Shown here one piece after another: positions 32,457-42,700 of a stretch of DNA of 64,000 nucleotides. The DNA is from Diacronema lutheri. Its lineage: Eukaryota > Haptophyta > Pavlovophyceae > Pavlovales > Pavlovaceae. The translations under genes and the position numbers were made by a program. The stretch spans positions 62,001 through 126,000 of the forward strand of contig JAGTXO010000007.1 of assembly GCA_019448385.1 (NCBI GenBank), in the 5' to 3' direction. Position 1 is the stretch's first letter. Each line of letters starts with the position of its first letter. The notes beneath the pieces are model-generated. The model ran no database searches and had not been told where the DNA came from. It was given only the letters and a program-made list of their open reading frames with translations.

Positions 32457-34394
32457 TCACTCACACTGCGCTGCGCCGGCGAACGTTCGCCGCCACGACT
32501 GCGCAAACGCCGAGCGGGCGGGCGGCGGCCTGCGCACGGCGTGCGGCATCACGTGCGCCACCCACACGTCTTGCACCTGCCGGCTGACCGCGGCGAAGCG
32601 CGGCTGGGCGGCGAGCAGGTAGCCGACGATGACGAGCTCGCGCGCGCGCTCGCGCGCGGCGCGCGGGAAGAGCGCGTGCGTGTGCGGGCACCAAGGCTGC
32701 GCGGCGCGCAGGATCAGATCGGCGGCCGAGCCAAGCGGCGCGCGTCCGCCGGCGGCGAGGGCGCGCGCGAGCGAGACGGGCGTAGGCGCGTCCGGCGCGC
32801 TCGTGTGCGAGTGCACATCGGCGCCTGCGCGGAGGAGCTCCTTGGCGGTCTGCGATGAGAGCAGCTCGACGTGGTGCAGCCGCGTCGCCCAATCGCGCGT
32901 CTCACGCAGCCATCGCAGCATGGCGCTCGCGACGTCGCCGGGCGCACGCCGCCTCGCCGCCGCGCGTGCGACGAGCTCGGCGGTCTGCCCGTTGGGGAAG
33001 AAGCGCAGGGCGCCGTGCGCGCAAAGCAGCTGCACCACCTGCAGGTCGGCGTCGGCGCACGCGATCGCAAGCGCCGTCCCGCCATCGTTGTTTGCCTGGT
33101 TGACGTCGGGCGGCGGCGGCGGCCGGCGCACGCCGGCCGACGGGCCCACGGCTGGCACGGCCAGGCCGCGAACGGGCGTGGCCGCGCTGAGCGCGCGCGG
33201 CGGCGCATGCGGCGTGGCGCGCGCCTCCGCCTCCGCCGCGCGCGCGTCCGCGCTCGGCACGACGCCTTTGGCTGGCAACGGAGGTGCCGTGACGGTTGGC
33301 TGCGCGCTCCGCTCGAGCAGCAGCCGGACGCACTCGATGTGCCCCTCCTGGCACGCCATCATCAGCGCCGTCCAGCCGTCAAGGTTGGGCTGGTTGGCGT
33401 CGGCGCCGTGCTCGAGCAGCAGCCGCACGCACGCAAGGTGCCCCTCCTGGCACGCGACCATCAGAGCCGTGCCGCCGTCCTCGTTCGCGCCACACGCGTC
33501 GGCGCCGCGCCTCAGCAACAGGGCGGCACATTCGACATGGCCCTCGTTGCACGAGGCCATCAGCAGCTGCGGCGCACCGTTCGCGCCGCTGTGCGAGAGC
33601 TGCGCGCCGTGCTCGAGCAGCAGCCGCACGCACTCGAGGTGCCCCTCCTGGCACGCGACCATCAGAGCCGTGCCGCCGTCCAGGTTCGCCGCCTGCACCG
33701 ACGCGCCGTGCTCGAGCAGCAGCCGCACGCACTCGAAGTGCCCCTCCTGGCACGCGACCATCAGAGCCGTGCCGCCATGCCGGTCGGCCTGCTCGACCGA
33801 CGCGCGCGCGTCGAGCAGCAGCGCCGCGCACGCCCAGTGCCCGCTCTCGCACGAAACGAGCAGCGCCGTCCAGCCCTCGCCCTCGCCGCGCGCCGGAGAC
33901 GCGCCGTGAGAGAGCAGCGCGCATGCAGCGCGCTCGTGTCCGTTCTCGCACGCGAGCATCAGCGCGGTCCATCCGTCCCAATCGGTCAGCTCCACGTCCG
34001 CGCCCGCGCGCAGCAGCTCGTCCACGACCGGCGCGTGCCCCGCCGACGCGGCGAGCATAAGCGCCGTCCGCCCGTCGCGCGTGCGCCCACAATCGGCCGC
34101 GCAGGGCGGCGCAATCGCAAGTAGGCGCGACACACAGTCACCGTCGCCTGCGTGCGCGGCGTGCAGCAGCGGGCTGAACTCGTCCGCGCCGACGCGCGCC
34201 GAGCCGCTCGGCAGCTGCAGCACAGGAGCGGCGTGGGCCGGCGCCAGCGGCCCGGACAGCCGCGCGACGACCGCGCCAACGGCGGCGGTGGTAGCGCTCG
34301 CACGCGCGGCCGATACGCGCAGCGCGCGTGACGGCGCGATTGCGTGCCCTGAGCATAACCGCGCCGCCGCCGTGCGCTCCGCGGCTCGTCCCAT
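32457..34394 (-). CDS. Ankyrin-repeat protein with homogenised repeats
   Basis: A 645-residue intronless protein. From residue ~75 to ~360 it has about nine ankyrin repeats (33 residues each), several nearly identical: GGTALMVACQEGH then CVRLLLEHGA occurs repeatedly with only small changes. A low-complexity linker (~365-430) is followed by one or two diverged repeats (GGTALAIACADADLQVVQLL) and a C-terminal region ending in RQVQDVWVAHVMPHAVRRPP. It has no enzymatic domain and is probably a protein-binding scaffold. The close DNA identity among repeats points to recent duplication or gene conversion. It is convergent with the FMO gene (286 bp apart, nothing seen between). Confidence 0.85.
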   Translation of the reverse strand: MGRAAERTAAARLCSGHAIAPSRALRVSAARASATTAAVGAVVARLSGPLAPAHAAPVLQLPSGSARVGADEFSPLLHAAHAGDGDCVSRLLAIAPPCAADCGRTRDGRTALMLAASAGHAPVVDELLRAGADVELTDWDGWTALMLACENGHERAACALLSHGASPARGEGEGWTALLVSCESGHWACAALLLDARASVEQADRHGGTALMVACQEGHFECVRLLLEHGASVQAANLDGGTALMVACQEGHLECVRLLLEHGAQLSHSGANGAPQLLMASCNEGHVECAALLLRRGADACGANEDGGTALMVACQEGHLACVRLLLEHGADANQPNLDGWTALMMACQEGHIECVRLLLERSAQPTVTAPPLPAKGVVPSADARAAEAEARATPHAPPRALSAATPVRGLAVPAVGPSAGVRRPPPPPDVNQANNDGGTALAIACADADLQVVQLLCAHGALRFFPNGQTAELVARAAARRRAPGDVASAMLRWLRETRDWATRLHHVELLSSQTAKELLRAGADVHSHTSAPDAPTPVSLARALAAGGRAPLGSAADLILRAAQPWCPHTHALFPRAARERARELVIVGYLLAAQPRFAAVSRQVQDVWVAHVMPHAVRRPPPARSAFAQSWRRTFAGAAQCE

Positions 34395-34517
34395 CGGGAC
34401 CCGGCCAGTTCCCGCACTTTCAGTGTGGTCTTGGTCTTAAAACAGGTTTTCAGGTTTGACCTCCGGAACCGTCGTTTACAACGATCGTAAACGAGCTGAA
34501 AAAACCCAGTTGACAAG

Positions 34518-34617
34518 GCGAAACCGAGTGTCCGAGTCGAGTTGAAGTTGGCTTGACCGTCTGACGGCAAGGGCGGGGACTGGGGCCGTGGCCCGTGGGG
34601 GTGCGACGGTGCGTGCG
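34518..34617 (+). repeat. Dispersed repeat, copy A
   Basis: About 100 bp that recur in inverted orientation at 50739-50839. The copies share several long identical blocks with two small indels. This copy lies between the ankyrin gene start and the hAT-like gene end. No terminal inverted repeats, tRNA-like boxes or coding potential are obvious. Confidence 0.8.
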
Positions 34618-34652
34618 AACGAGCTGCAACGCCTGTCATCCTGCCCGCGCTG

Positions 34653-37600
34653 TCATCTGGGTACTCGGCCCAGCTGGCTCGGCCCCACCTCGGGGTACGT
34701 TTGCCGCATGTACTTCATGAAGTGCGCGTTCATGCGCAGGATGGCGAGCATATCGAGCTCCTCGTCGTCAAGGAGCGTGTCGCCTTCCGTGAGCACGTCG
34801 TTTGCGCACGAGAGGACGCGCTCGCAGAAGCTCTCCTCCATGAGCGCCCCGACCTGGCCCCACGAGCGGCTCGCCATCAGTGGGATCACGCCAAAAATCG
34901 GGTGCGTGACCTTGGTGCCGTTCTCGAGCAGCTTGCCGCGGAACAAGTCGCCGAGCGGCAGGCCGATCAGGCGCCCAAAGATGTCGGCCTGCGCGGGGAC
35001 CTTGTAGCGTGGAAACTCGACTGCGAGATCAATTTCATGGCAAAGCCAGGTAGTGGCCTGCACACGCACCCGGGCACGCCGCTCGCGCGCGAGCGCAGCA
35101 TTCTCGGCCTGCGCAGCGGACAGCACCGCCTCGTCGGGCGGCGTCCATGTGCCGTCGCGCACGGGCGGCTCGCCGCGCGTCGGCACGTGCGGCAGGCTCG
35201 GCGCGGTCGGGGCGGCTGCAGCTGCGCGGGACGGCGCGGCGGCGGCGCGCTCCGCCGCCGCCGCCACCGCCGCCGCCACCGCCGCCGCCGCCGCCTCGGC
35301 CTTGGCCTTGTCTGCGTCAAACTTTTCACACTGCCTTTCAAAAGCGATCATCGCCTCGACGAGTACTTCCCTGGCGCTGTGCCGCTCGGCATCGCGCAAA
35401 TGCGTCGCGCCTTTGGTGCGCGGGTCGAGCAGCATGGCGAGCTTGTCGCGCCGCGTGAGCACGAGCCGCTCGTCACCAACGGCCACGTGGCTGTCCAACT
35501 CGCGAGCGCGGCGCTGCAGCTCGAAGGCGGCACGCCTCAGGCCCGTCGAGCCGACGTCCGTCAAGTCGGCGACGGCAAACGAGTCGCGCGCGAGCTCGAT
35601 GGAGGCATCGCTCTCGCGCGCGAGCGCCTCCTCGAGCATCAGCAGCACGTACGGGACGTACGCGCCCACAAAATGCTCAGCCGAGCCCACGAGCGTGCCC
35701 ATGTGCTTGCTTGCCTTGAGCATGGCCGCAAACTGTCGCAGCTGCTGCTTCCGCCATTCGGGCGTCAGCGCGCAGTCCTCATCGTCCTCCTCCACGTGTC
35801 CTTCCACTTCCTCTTGCACTTCCCACAGGCGGCTGTGCGTGGCGAGCGCGCGCTCCGCCCGCACGGCAGAGAAGAGGCGGCGTAGGCGCGACGTGACGCG
35901 CGTCGCGCTGTGCTCGACCGGCTGCGTCGCCTCAGGCGCCTGAGGCGAGAAGAGGGAAGGGAAAGGGGAGGGGGGAGGGGCGCGTCTCGCACGCGGTGCA
36001 GCACGGATCGGTGCGGAAAGGGGAAGGCGAAGGGGAAGGGGAAATGGGGCAGAGGCGGTGCAGCACGGATCGGTGCGGAAAGGGGAAGGGGAAAAGGAAG
36101 GGGAAATGGGGCAGAGGCGGTGCAGCACGGATCGGTGCGGAAAGGGGAAGGAGAAGGGGAAGGGGAAATGGGGGAGAGGCGGTGCAGCACGGATCGGTGC
36201 GGAAAGGGGAAGGGGAAGGGGAAGGGGGAATGGGGCAGAGGCGGTGCAGCACGGATCGGTGCGGAAAGGGGAAGGGGAAGGGGAAGGGGAAATGGGGCAG
36301 AGGCGGTGCAGCACGGATCGGTGCGGAAAGGGGAAGGGGAAGGGGAAGGGGAAATGGGGGAGAGGCGGTGCAGCACGGATCGGTGCGGAAAGGGGAAGGA
36401 GAAGGGGAAGGGGAAATGGGGCAGAGGCGGTGCAGCACGGATCGGTGCGGAAAGGGGAAGGGGAAGGGGAAGGGGAAATGGGGGAGAGGCGGTGCAGCAC
36501 GGATCGGTGCGGAAAGGGGAAGGGGAAGGGGAAGGGGAAATGGGGGAGAGGCGGTGCAGCACGGATCGGTGCGGAAAGGGGAAGGGGAAGGGGAAGGGGA
36601 AATGGGGGAGAGGCGGTGCAGCACGGATCGGTGCGGAAAGGGGAAGGGGAAGGGGAAGGGGGGGAAATGGGGCAGAGGCGGTGCAGCACGGATCGGTGCG
36701 GAAAGGGGAAGGGGAAGGGGAAGGGGAAATGGGGGAGAGGCGGTGCAGCACGGATCGGTGCGGAAAGGGGAAGGGGAAGGGGAAGGGGGGGAAATGGGGC
36801 AGAGGCGGTGCAGCACGGATCGGTGCGGAAAGGGGAAGGGGAAGGGGAAATGGGGGAGAGGCGGTGCAGCACGGATCGGTGCGGAAAGGGGAAGGGGAAG
36901 GGGAAGGGGAAATGGGGGAGAGGCGGTGCAGCACGGATCGGTGCGCGCGCGCACCTGAGCAACGCACGCTCGGGCAGCTGCTTGGTCGGCCGTAGCACCT
37001 GCGACGAGCTCATGGAACGGGACGCCGACGAGCGCCTCGACGCGCGCACGGAGCTTCTCCGCCACCACCGCCTCTTTGTCATCCGTGTCGTCGCGCGCGA
37101 ACACGACGGTGACGAGCAAGTTGGTGTCAAAATTGGGCGGGATGAACTGCAGGCCCGCCGCGTAATACTCAACTCGGTTGCAGAGCTCGCCGTCGGCATG
37201 GATACGTTGCATGAACGGGTTGCCCTTGGCCTCCTCGTGCATCTTTTTGAAAAGGAAGGCGATGCACTTCTCGAAGCATGCGAACTCAGCCTGCACGAAG
37301 CCTGAGAGCTGCTCGGACGTCAGTAAGGGAGTCTTGTGCCCGTCACTGTCGCCCGCCGTGAGCACGAGCCTGAGGTACTCGCAGTCGAAGAGGCGCTTCG
37401 AGACGGGCTGCGGCGCGTAGACAAAGAAGCGAGCCTGCGCGATGAGCATGCGCTCGCCGGTAAGGGCCGATGTCTCGTCGGCGCTCGCGTTCGGGGAATG
37501 CGCGCCGTTGGCATTCGCGTCGCCTTGCCGGAGCCTTTCGACGCCCGTCTCGACCCTCGTCTTCTTGAATCGTTGCGCAGCCGCGCCAGCCGCGACAGCG

Positions 37601-37956
37601 TCCGTCCCCGGGTGGACGTTGCGCAGGTGGTTGAGGGCGGGCGTCGTGACAAGCAGCGGTGTCTTGGACTGGAGGTTGCGCGACAGCCTGAGGATCGTGT
37701 TGCAGAACTTGTCCGATCCGACGGGAAAGGCGCAGATGCAGTTACCCCGCTTGCGCCACGCAGGGGGCGCGTCTGGCGCGAGCAGCTTGACGTGGCGCCA
37801 GACCGTGGACGTGGCGTTCCGTGGCGAGGGCTGGAGATAGTCCGGCGGAACGGGTGCACTGTTACGCTCAGGCAGCGGCGCGTCAGCCACAACTGCCGGC
37901 GCCGTCGGCGCCGCCGCCACTGCCTCCGCCGACCCTCCGCGCACGAAAGCGAGCAT
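34653..37956 (-). CDS. BED-finger hAT-transposase-like protein, possibly domesticated
   Basis: A 762-residue protein in two exons (37956-36955 and 35939-34653), phase 0 across one intron. Residues ~45-115 resemble a BED finger: STVWRHVKLL, a Cys pair spaced C-x-C (usually C-x2-C) and NHLRNVHP for the His pair. The second half of exon 1 has hAT-core-like text (FDTNLLVTVVFARDD and AGATADQAA). Exon 2 contains AMLLDPRTKG, typical of hAT transposases, and a C-terminal dimerisation-like region (FGVIPLMASRSWGQ, ERVLSCANDVL, LAILRMNAHFMKY). An Ala-rich run sits near residue 590. The catalytic DDE residues could not be placed with confidence. The frame is intact, with no target-site duplication or terminal repeats identified. 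It could be a recent transposon copy or a host gene derived from one. Confidence 0.7.
35944..36948 (-). repeat. 62-bp satellite filling the hAT-like gene's intron
   Basis: Some 15-16 direct copies of a ~62-bp unit made of GGTGCAGCACGGATCGGTGC followed by GGAAAGGGGAAGGGG runs. The array occupies nearly all of the 1015-nt intron (36954-35940; CAG|GTGCGC donor, CCTCAG acceptor). Units vary slightly in the number of GGGGAA blocks. On the coding strand the array is rich in CCCCTT, a polypyrimidine tract. The unit is not a multiple of three, yet it stays open in several frames. Confidence 0.95.
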
Positions 37957-38152
37957 GTGTGGGGGTCTTCACGCCCCCTTCACGTGAAGAAGGCAATCAC
38001 GATCAGAAGTTTTCCGATTCACGACAATAATTATTATTCTTCACCACCAGCAATGGCGACCTATACGTCAAGTCGGCAGGCATTGCAACGCCCAGATGCG
38101 CGCGAGCGCGAGCGGAAGCTCGAGCAGCGTGTGGTGCGCTCGAGGCGAGGAG

Positions 38153-38777
38153 GCCCCCTCCCCCGGAGGCCCCCTGCCCCCTGCCCCGGAGGCCCCCTGC
38201 CCCGGAGGCCCCCTGCCCCGGAGGCCCCCTGCCCCGGAGGCCCCCTGCCCCGGAGGCCCCCTGCCCCGGAGGCCCCCTGCCCCGGAGCCCCCTGCCCCGG
38301 AGGCCCCCTGCCCCGGAGGCCCCCTGCCCCGGAGCCCCCTGCCCCGGAGCCCCCCTGCCCCGGAGGCCCCCTGCCCCGGAGGCCCCCCTCCCCCGGAGGC
38401 CCCCTCCCCCGGAGCCCCCCCTGCCCCGGAGGCCCCCTGCCCCGGAGGCCCCCTGCCCCGGAGGCCCCCTGCCCCGGAGGACCCCTGCCCCGGAGGACCC
38501 CTGCCCCGGAGGCCCCCTGCCCCGGAGGCCCCCCTCCCCCGGAGGCCCCCTCCCCCGGAGCCCCCCCTGCCCCGGAGGCCCCCTGCCCCGGAGGCCCCCT
38601 GCCCCGGAGCCCCCCTGCCCCGGAGGCCCCCTGCCCCGGAGGCCCCCTGCCCCGGAGGCCCCCTGCCCCGGAGGCCCCCTGCCCCGGAGGCCCCCTGCCC
38701 CGGAGGCCCCCTCCCCCGGAGGCCCCCTCCCCCGGAGGCCCCCTCCCCCGGAGGCCCCCTCCCCCGGAGGCCCCCTC
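38153..38777. repeat. 16-bp GC-rich intergenic satellite
   Basis: About 39 tandem copies of a 16-bp unit (GGAGGCCCCCTGCCCC, with CTCCCC variants) lie between the hAT-like gene start and the MED7-like gene end. The array is open on both strands and gives long Pro/Gly 'proteins', but these are period artefacts. The remaining sequence at 37957-38986 shows no gene. Confidence 0.9.
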
Positions 38778-38986
38778 CCGTGCGCTGATCGTGTTGCGGC
38801 CTGTCGGAAGAGCGGGACGAGCCAGCGCTGGGCTGTCGACGCGCGCACGCCGAGGCTTGCGCGGCGGCTTGTGAGTTGGCGGCGCATGCGGCATGGGCCG
38901 AGGTCACAGCGGCCGCCTTCGTCACGCGCAGGGCGCACCCGACGCGCGCACAGCTTCGGGCAGGCACGTGCGTGCACGCGCGCTGA

Positions 38987-39655
38987 TCACCGCATCTGCG
39001 GCGGCCACGCCGTCGCGTCGAGCGCGGCGCCGACGGCCCGCAGCGCCGCGCGCACGCACGCGGCGTCGCCGACGGCCGACGACGCGCCCGGCGCGGCCGA
39101 TGCGCTTGGCTCGTCGTTGCCGGCCGCACGCGCCGCGCCTCGGCCGGCGGCGGATGGCGGCGCGTCGCTCGCCGCTTCGGCGGTGTCAAACGCCGGCGCT
39201 GGCCCGAGCAGCTCGCGCAACTGCGCCTCCGCTGTGTCGCTCGCCGCGTCGAGCGCGCGCGCGAGCTGCGCCTTGCGCGCCGTCTGCTCGCGCATCGCGC
39301 GCACGAGCTCGTCACCCGCCTCCCAATGGCGCGCCTCGTCGGCGAGGAGCTTCTGCATGCGCGTGACAATCTCCTCGAGCGCCTGCGCCTTGAGCTGCAG
39401 CTCATACACCGCCGACGGCGCCGCCGTCATCGCCGTAAGCAGCTCGAGGTAGCCGCTCGCAAACGACGCGTGCAGTGCGCGCAGCGCGCCGACTGCGTCC
39501 GCCTGCTCGTCACGTGCGGGCGGGCGATGCGCCTCGCGCGGGAAGCTCTCGCCAAAGCACACGTACGTCGCGCCTGGCGCGGGTGGCGGCGGTGGCTGCA
39601 GCGCGCCCGACGCCGCCAGGTAAAAGTGCGGCGGCGCGGGCGGCCAGGACGCCAT
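38987..39655 (-). CDS. MED7-like Mediator subunit
   Basis: A 222-residue intronless protein. The N-terminus WPPAPPHFYLAASG and PPPPPAPGATYVCFGESFP matches the Pro-rich start and FG segment of MED7. The region LRALHASFASGYLELLTAM, then APSAVYELQLKAQALEEIV and WEAGDELVRAMREQTARKAQ, follows the MED7 helices (L-x2-L-N-x-S, FL-x-LL, LK-x-LF-x3-H and R-x2-L-x2-M-x2-Q). MED7 is a middle-module subunit of Mediator and joins gene-specific factors to RNA polymerase II. The C-terminal 70 residues are Ala-rich and not conserved. The call rests on motif order without alignment, so other small coiled Mediator subunits remain possible. It is divergent from the FAD oxidoreductase with 84 bp between starts. 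Confidence 0.6.
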   Translation of the reverse strand: MASWPPAPPHFYLAASGALQPPPPPAPGATYVCFGESFPREAHRPPARDEQADAVGALRALHASFASGYLELLTAMTAAPSAVYELQLKAQALEEIVTRMQKLLADEARHWEAGDELVRAMREQTARKAQLARALDAASDTAEAQLRELLGPAPAFDTAEAASDAPPSAAGRGAARAAGNDEPSASAAPGASSAVGDAACVRAALRAVGAALDATAWPPQMR

Positions 39656-39739
39656 CGTGGATGATTAACAACGGCGCGAAATTCTCATCCGCGGCCCTCC
39701 CGCCCCCGCGGCCCCCCGCGCTCGCGCTCTGCTCCGACG
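39656..39739. promoter_or_regulatory. 84-bp divergent spacer, MED7-like / FAD oxidoreductase
   Basis: Shared 5' region of two outward-facing genes. It contains a GGCGCGAAATT stretch that resembles an E2F-type site, which could be chance in this composition. Confidence 0.35.
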
Positions 39740-42700
39740 ATGCTCGCGTACGAGCCGCCGCGCGTGGCGCAGCGGACGAGGCGGGTGGCGGTGGTGGGCT
39801 CGGGGATTGCCGGTCTGACCGCCGCGTACGCCTTCTCGAGCGAGGGCGACGAGGTGACCATCTTTGAGCGCGAGCGGCGGCTCGGCGTCGACTCGACGTC
39901 GGTCACCGTGACGACCGCCAGCGTCGAGAGGCGGATTGACACGCCGCCGCGCGCGATCTCGGCGAGCTACTACCCGACGCTGCTCGCGCTCTACCGCGAC
40001 GCGGGCATCGAGCTGCAGCCCTGGTCGTGGGCGTGGTCCTACCTCGTGCACGGCTCGGCGCGCCCGTTCCTGCGCGTCTCGGGCGGAGCGCAGACGCGCG
40101 CGCCCGACGCCGACCGCGCGGCCGCCGGCGGCGGCGGCGTTGGCGCGCGCACGCGGCTGCGCTTCGAGTCGTTGCCCGAAGTCACCGACCTGGCCATGCT
40201 GCTCCAGCTCCTCCGCCCGCGCACGCTCCTGATGCTCCTCGACGCCGTCCGCTTCCACTGGCATCTGCGGCGCGACTCGCCCGTCGCGTGCGCCGACCTC
40301 AGCCTGCGCGAGTACCTCGCCGCGCGCGAGATCGGCCGCGACTTCACCGAGCGGCTGCTGCTGCCCATCCTCGCGATGGTGTGCACCTGCTCGTACGCCG
40401 CCGTCCTCGCCTACCCCGTCGTCGTGCTGCGCGCGTACCTCACGTCGCTCTCATCGCACAACCAGTTTCGCGCGCGGCACGGCACGGACCACACGGCCGC
40501 GCGGCTCTCGCGCCGGTGCGCGCGCGTCGAGCTCGGGTGCGATGTGCGCGCGGTACTCGGCGCGCCCGACAAGAGCGCGCTCGCACAGCCCGCCGTCGTG
40601 TACGTGCCCGCCGGCGCGTCAGCCGAGGTGCGCGAGTACTTTGACGTCGTCGTGCTCGCGACGCCGGCGGACGTGAGCGCGGCGCTCGTCGGCGCGTCGC
40701 GTCCGTCGCTGCGCGAGACGCTGTCGTGCTTCAGGTACGAGTCGTCCTCCGTGCTGCTCCACCGCCACCCCGTCGTGATGCCCCCGCTGCGCAAGGACTG
40801 GTCGGTCGCGTCGGTCGTGATAGCGCAGGACTTGAGCCGCGCCATGTTCACGCTGCACGCCAACCACAAGGACTGCCTCGACGTGCAGCACGCGCCGAGC
40901 GCGGCAGGCGGCGGCGGTGGGAGCGGGCCAAGCGACGAGCTCTTCATGACGTGGGCGCCGCTTCCCGGCCTCGCCGACCTCGAGCTCGCCGCCGCGACGA
41001 CGCGACACGGCGCGGCGCGCGCGCCACGCGCGCCGCCGGCCGACAGTACGGACTCGTCCGACGCGTCCAGCTCGAGCCCGGCCATGTCGGACGATGGGCG
41101 CGGCCGCGCGGCGAGCGCGGCGTTGCCGCGCGCCGCGCCGTCGTCGCCCGCGCCCGCGCCCGCGCCCGCGCCGCCCGCCGCGCCGTCGAGCGACGGGGCC
41201 GGGCCATCGCTTCCGCTCTGCGTCGAGTTTCGCCGCTCGGTGGTGGACGGGCACACGCGCGACGCGGTCCGCCGGCTGTGGGAAGAGGAGCAGGGGCGCG
41301 GCGGCGTGTGGGTCGTCGGCGCGTACGCGCAATTCTCGATCCCGCTGCAGGAGTCCGCCGCGCTTTCCGCCCTCGCCGTCGCGCGCGCGTGCGGCGTGCG
41401 GTGCGCGTGGGCGGCACGCGCGCCGCCGCCCGCGCCGCCGGACGGCCGGGGCGGCGCGGCGGGACGTGGCGCGCTGCTCGCCGCCGCTCTGCTCGTCGCC
41501 GCGCTCGCCGCCGGCTGCGCGCGCGGCGCGCCCGAGCTGCTGCTGCCCGCGCACACGCCCGAGGAGCTGCGCTCGCCGCGCGCGCTCGCCCGAGCGGCGT
41601 GCCGCGCGCTCGCGGCGGGCGCGCGCTCGTCGGGCGAGGCGCGCATCGTCGGATACTTTGCGCTGTGCGCGCTGTGCCTCGGCGGCGCGCTGCGGAGCTG
41701 GCCCTGGCGCACCGCGTGGTTGCGCGCGCCAGCGCTCGCTCTGTGCGCGCCCGCCGGCTGCGCGCTCGCGCTCTGCGCAACGTGGTCGCGAATCTTGCTG
41801 TGGTTTGTCGAGCACCGCGCGGCCTTTGATGGCGCCTTTGGCGTGCCGCACCCTTTCGGCGCCGCCGCGCGCCCGCACGCCGCCGCGGCGGCCGCGGCGG
41901 CCGCCGCCGCCGCCGCACCGCCGTACCGCGCAGTCGGCGCGTGGTGGGCGCGCCGCGCGCCGCTCGGCGCGGCCGCGGCGCGCGCGGCGGCTGACGGCGC
42001 GTGGGCGCACGCTCCAAACACGTTTGTGCAGGCCTACGTCGAAGTGGCCGACTCGGCCGCGCGCTGGTGGTGGGCTTCGCAGCTGCTGCTCTGGGTTGCT
42101 GTCGTGTGCACGCTCGCCTACGTGCGCTGGCCCGCCGCGCGCATCCGTCCCCTGTCGCAGCTCAGCTACGTCCTCGGCGGCTTTGTCGTCGCCATCTCGG
42201 CTGCGCTGCCGCTCGGTCTCGCGCACGCCGCGCTCGAAGCGCGCGACGCGCACGGCACGCCCGCCGCCGCGCTCCGCGCGGCGGCGTGCGCGCGCGCCGC
42301 CGACGGCGCGGCGTGCGCCGGCGCGAGCGCGCCGCGCCGCGCGCCGTCGGCGCAGCTCGCGCTCGCGGCCGGAGCGCTCGCACTCGCCGTCTGCGCGACG
42401 GTCGGCCTTCCCGCCGCCCTCGCCGCCGGCCGCGCGCCTTTCGCCGCGTGCCTCGCCGTGCTGCACACGGTCCTGGCGATCCCCTTCGTGTTCCGCGCGC
42501 TCGGCGCCGCCGCCGCGCCGCCGGGCGCGCCGCCCGCGCGCCCGCTCGGCGCGCGCGCGCAGGCTGGGGCCTTTGTGCTGCTCTGCGCCGTCTGCTGCGC
42601 GTCGCACGTCGCCAACACGCGCGCCGCCTACGCCGAGCTCGGCGCGAGCTCGGCGCGTGCGCCGCTGTGCGCGTCCGACTTTGCGCGCGCGCTGCTCGAG

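Noticed and set aside
35996-36948. Regularly spaced direct repeats that look like a CRISPR array
   Set aside because: The copies abut with no unique spacers, and the setting is a eukaryotic intron.
35932-36960. Very long Pro/Phe/Leu and Gly/Lys-rich open frames through the 62-bp array, on both strands
   Set aside because: They follow from the repeat having no stop codons; the unit is an intron between exons whose phases join exactly.
38061-38894. Pro/Gly-rich open frames over the 16-bp satellite
   Set aside because: Period artefacts of the repeat, open in both directions, with no conserved flanking sequence.
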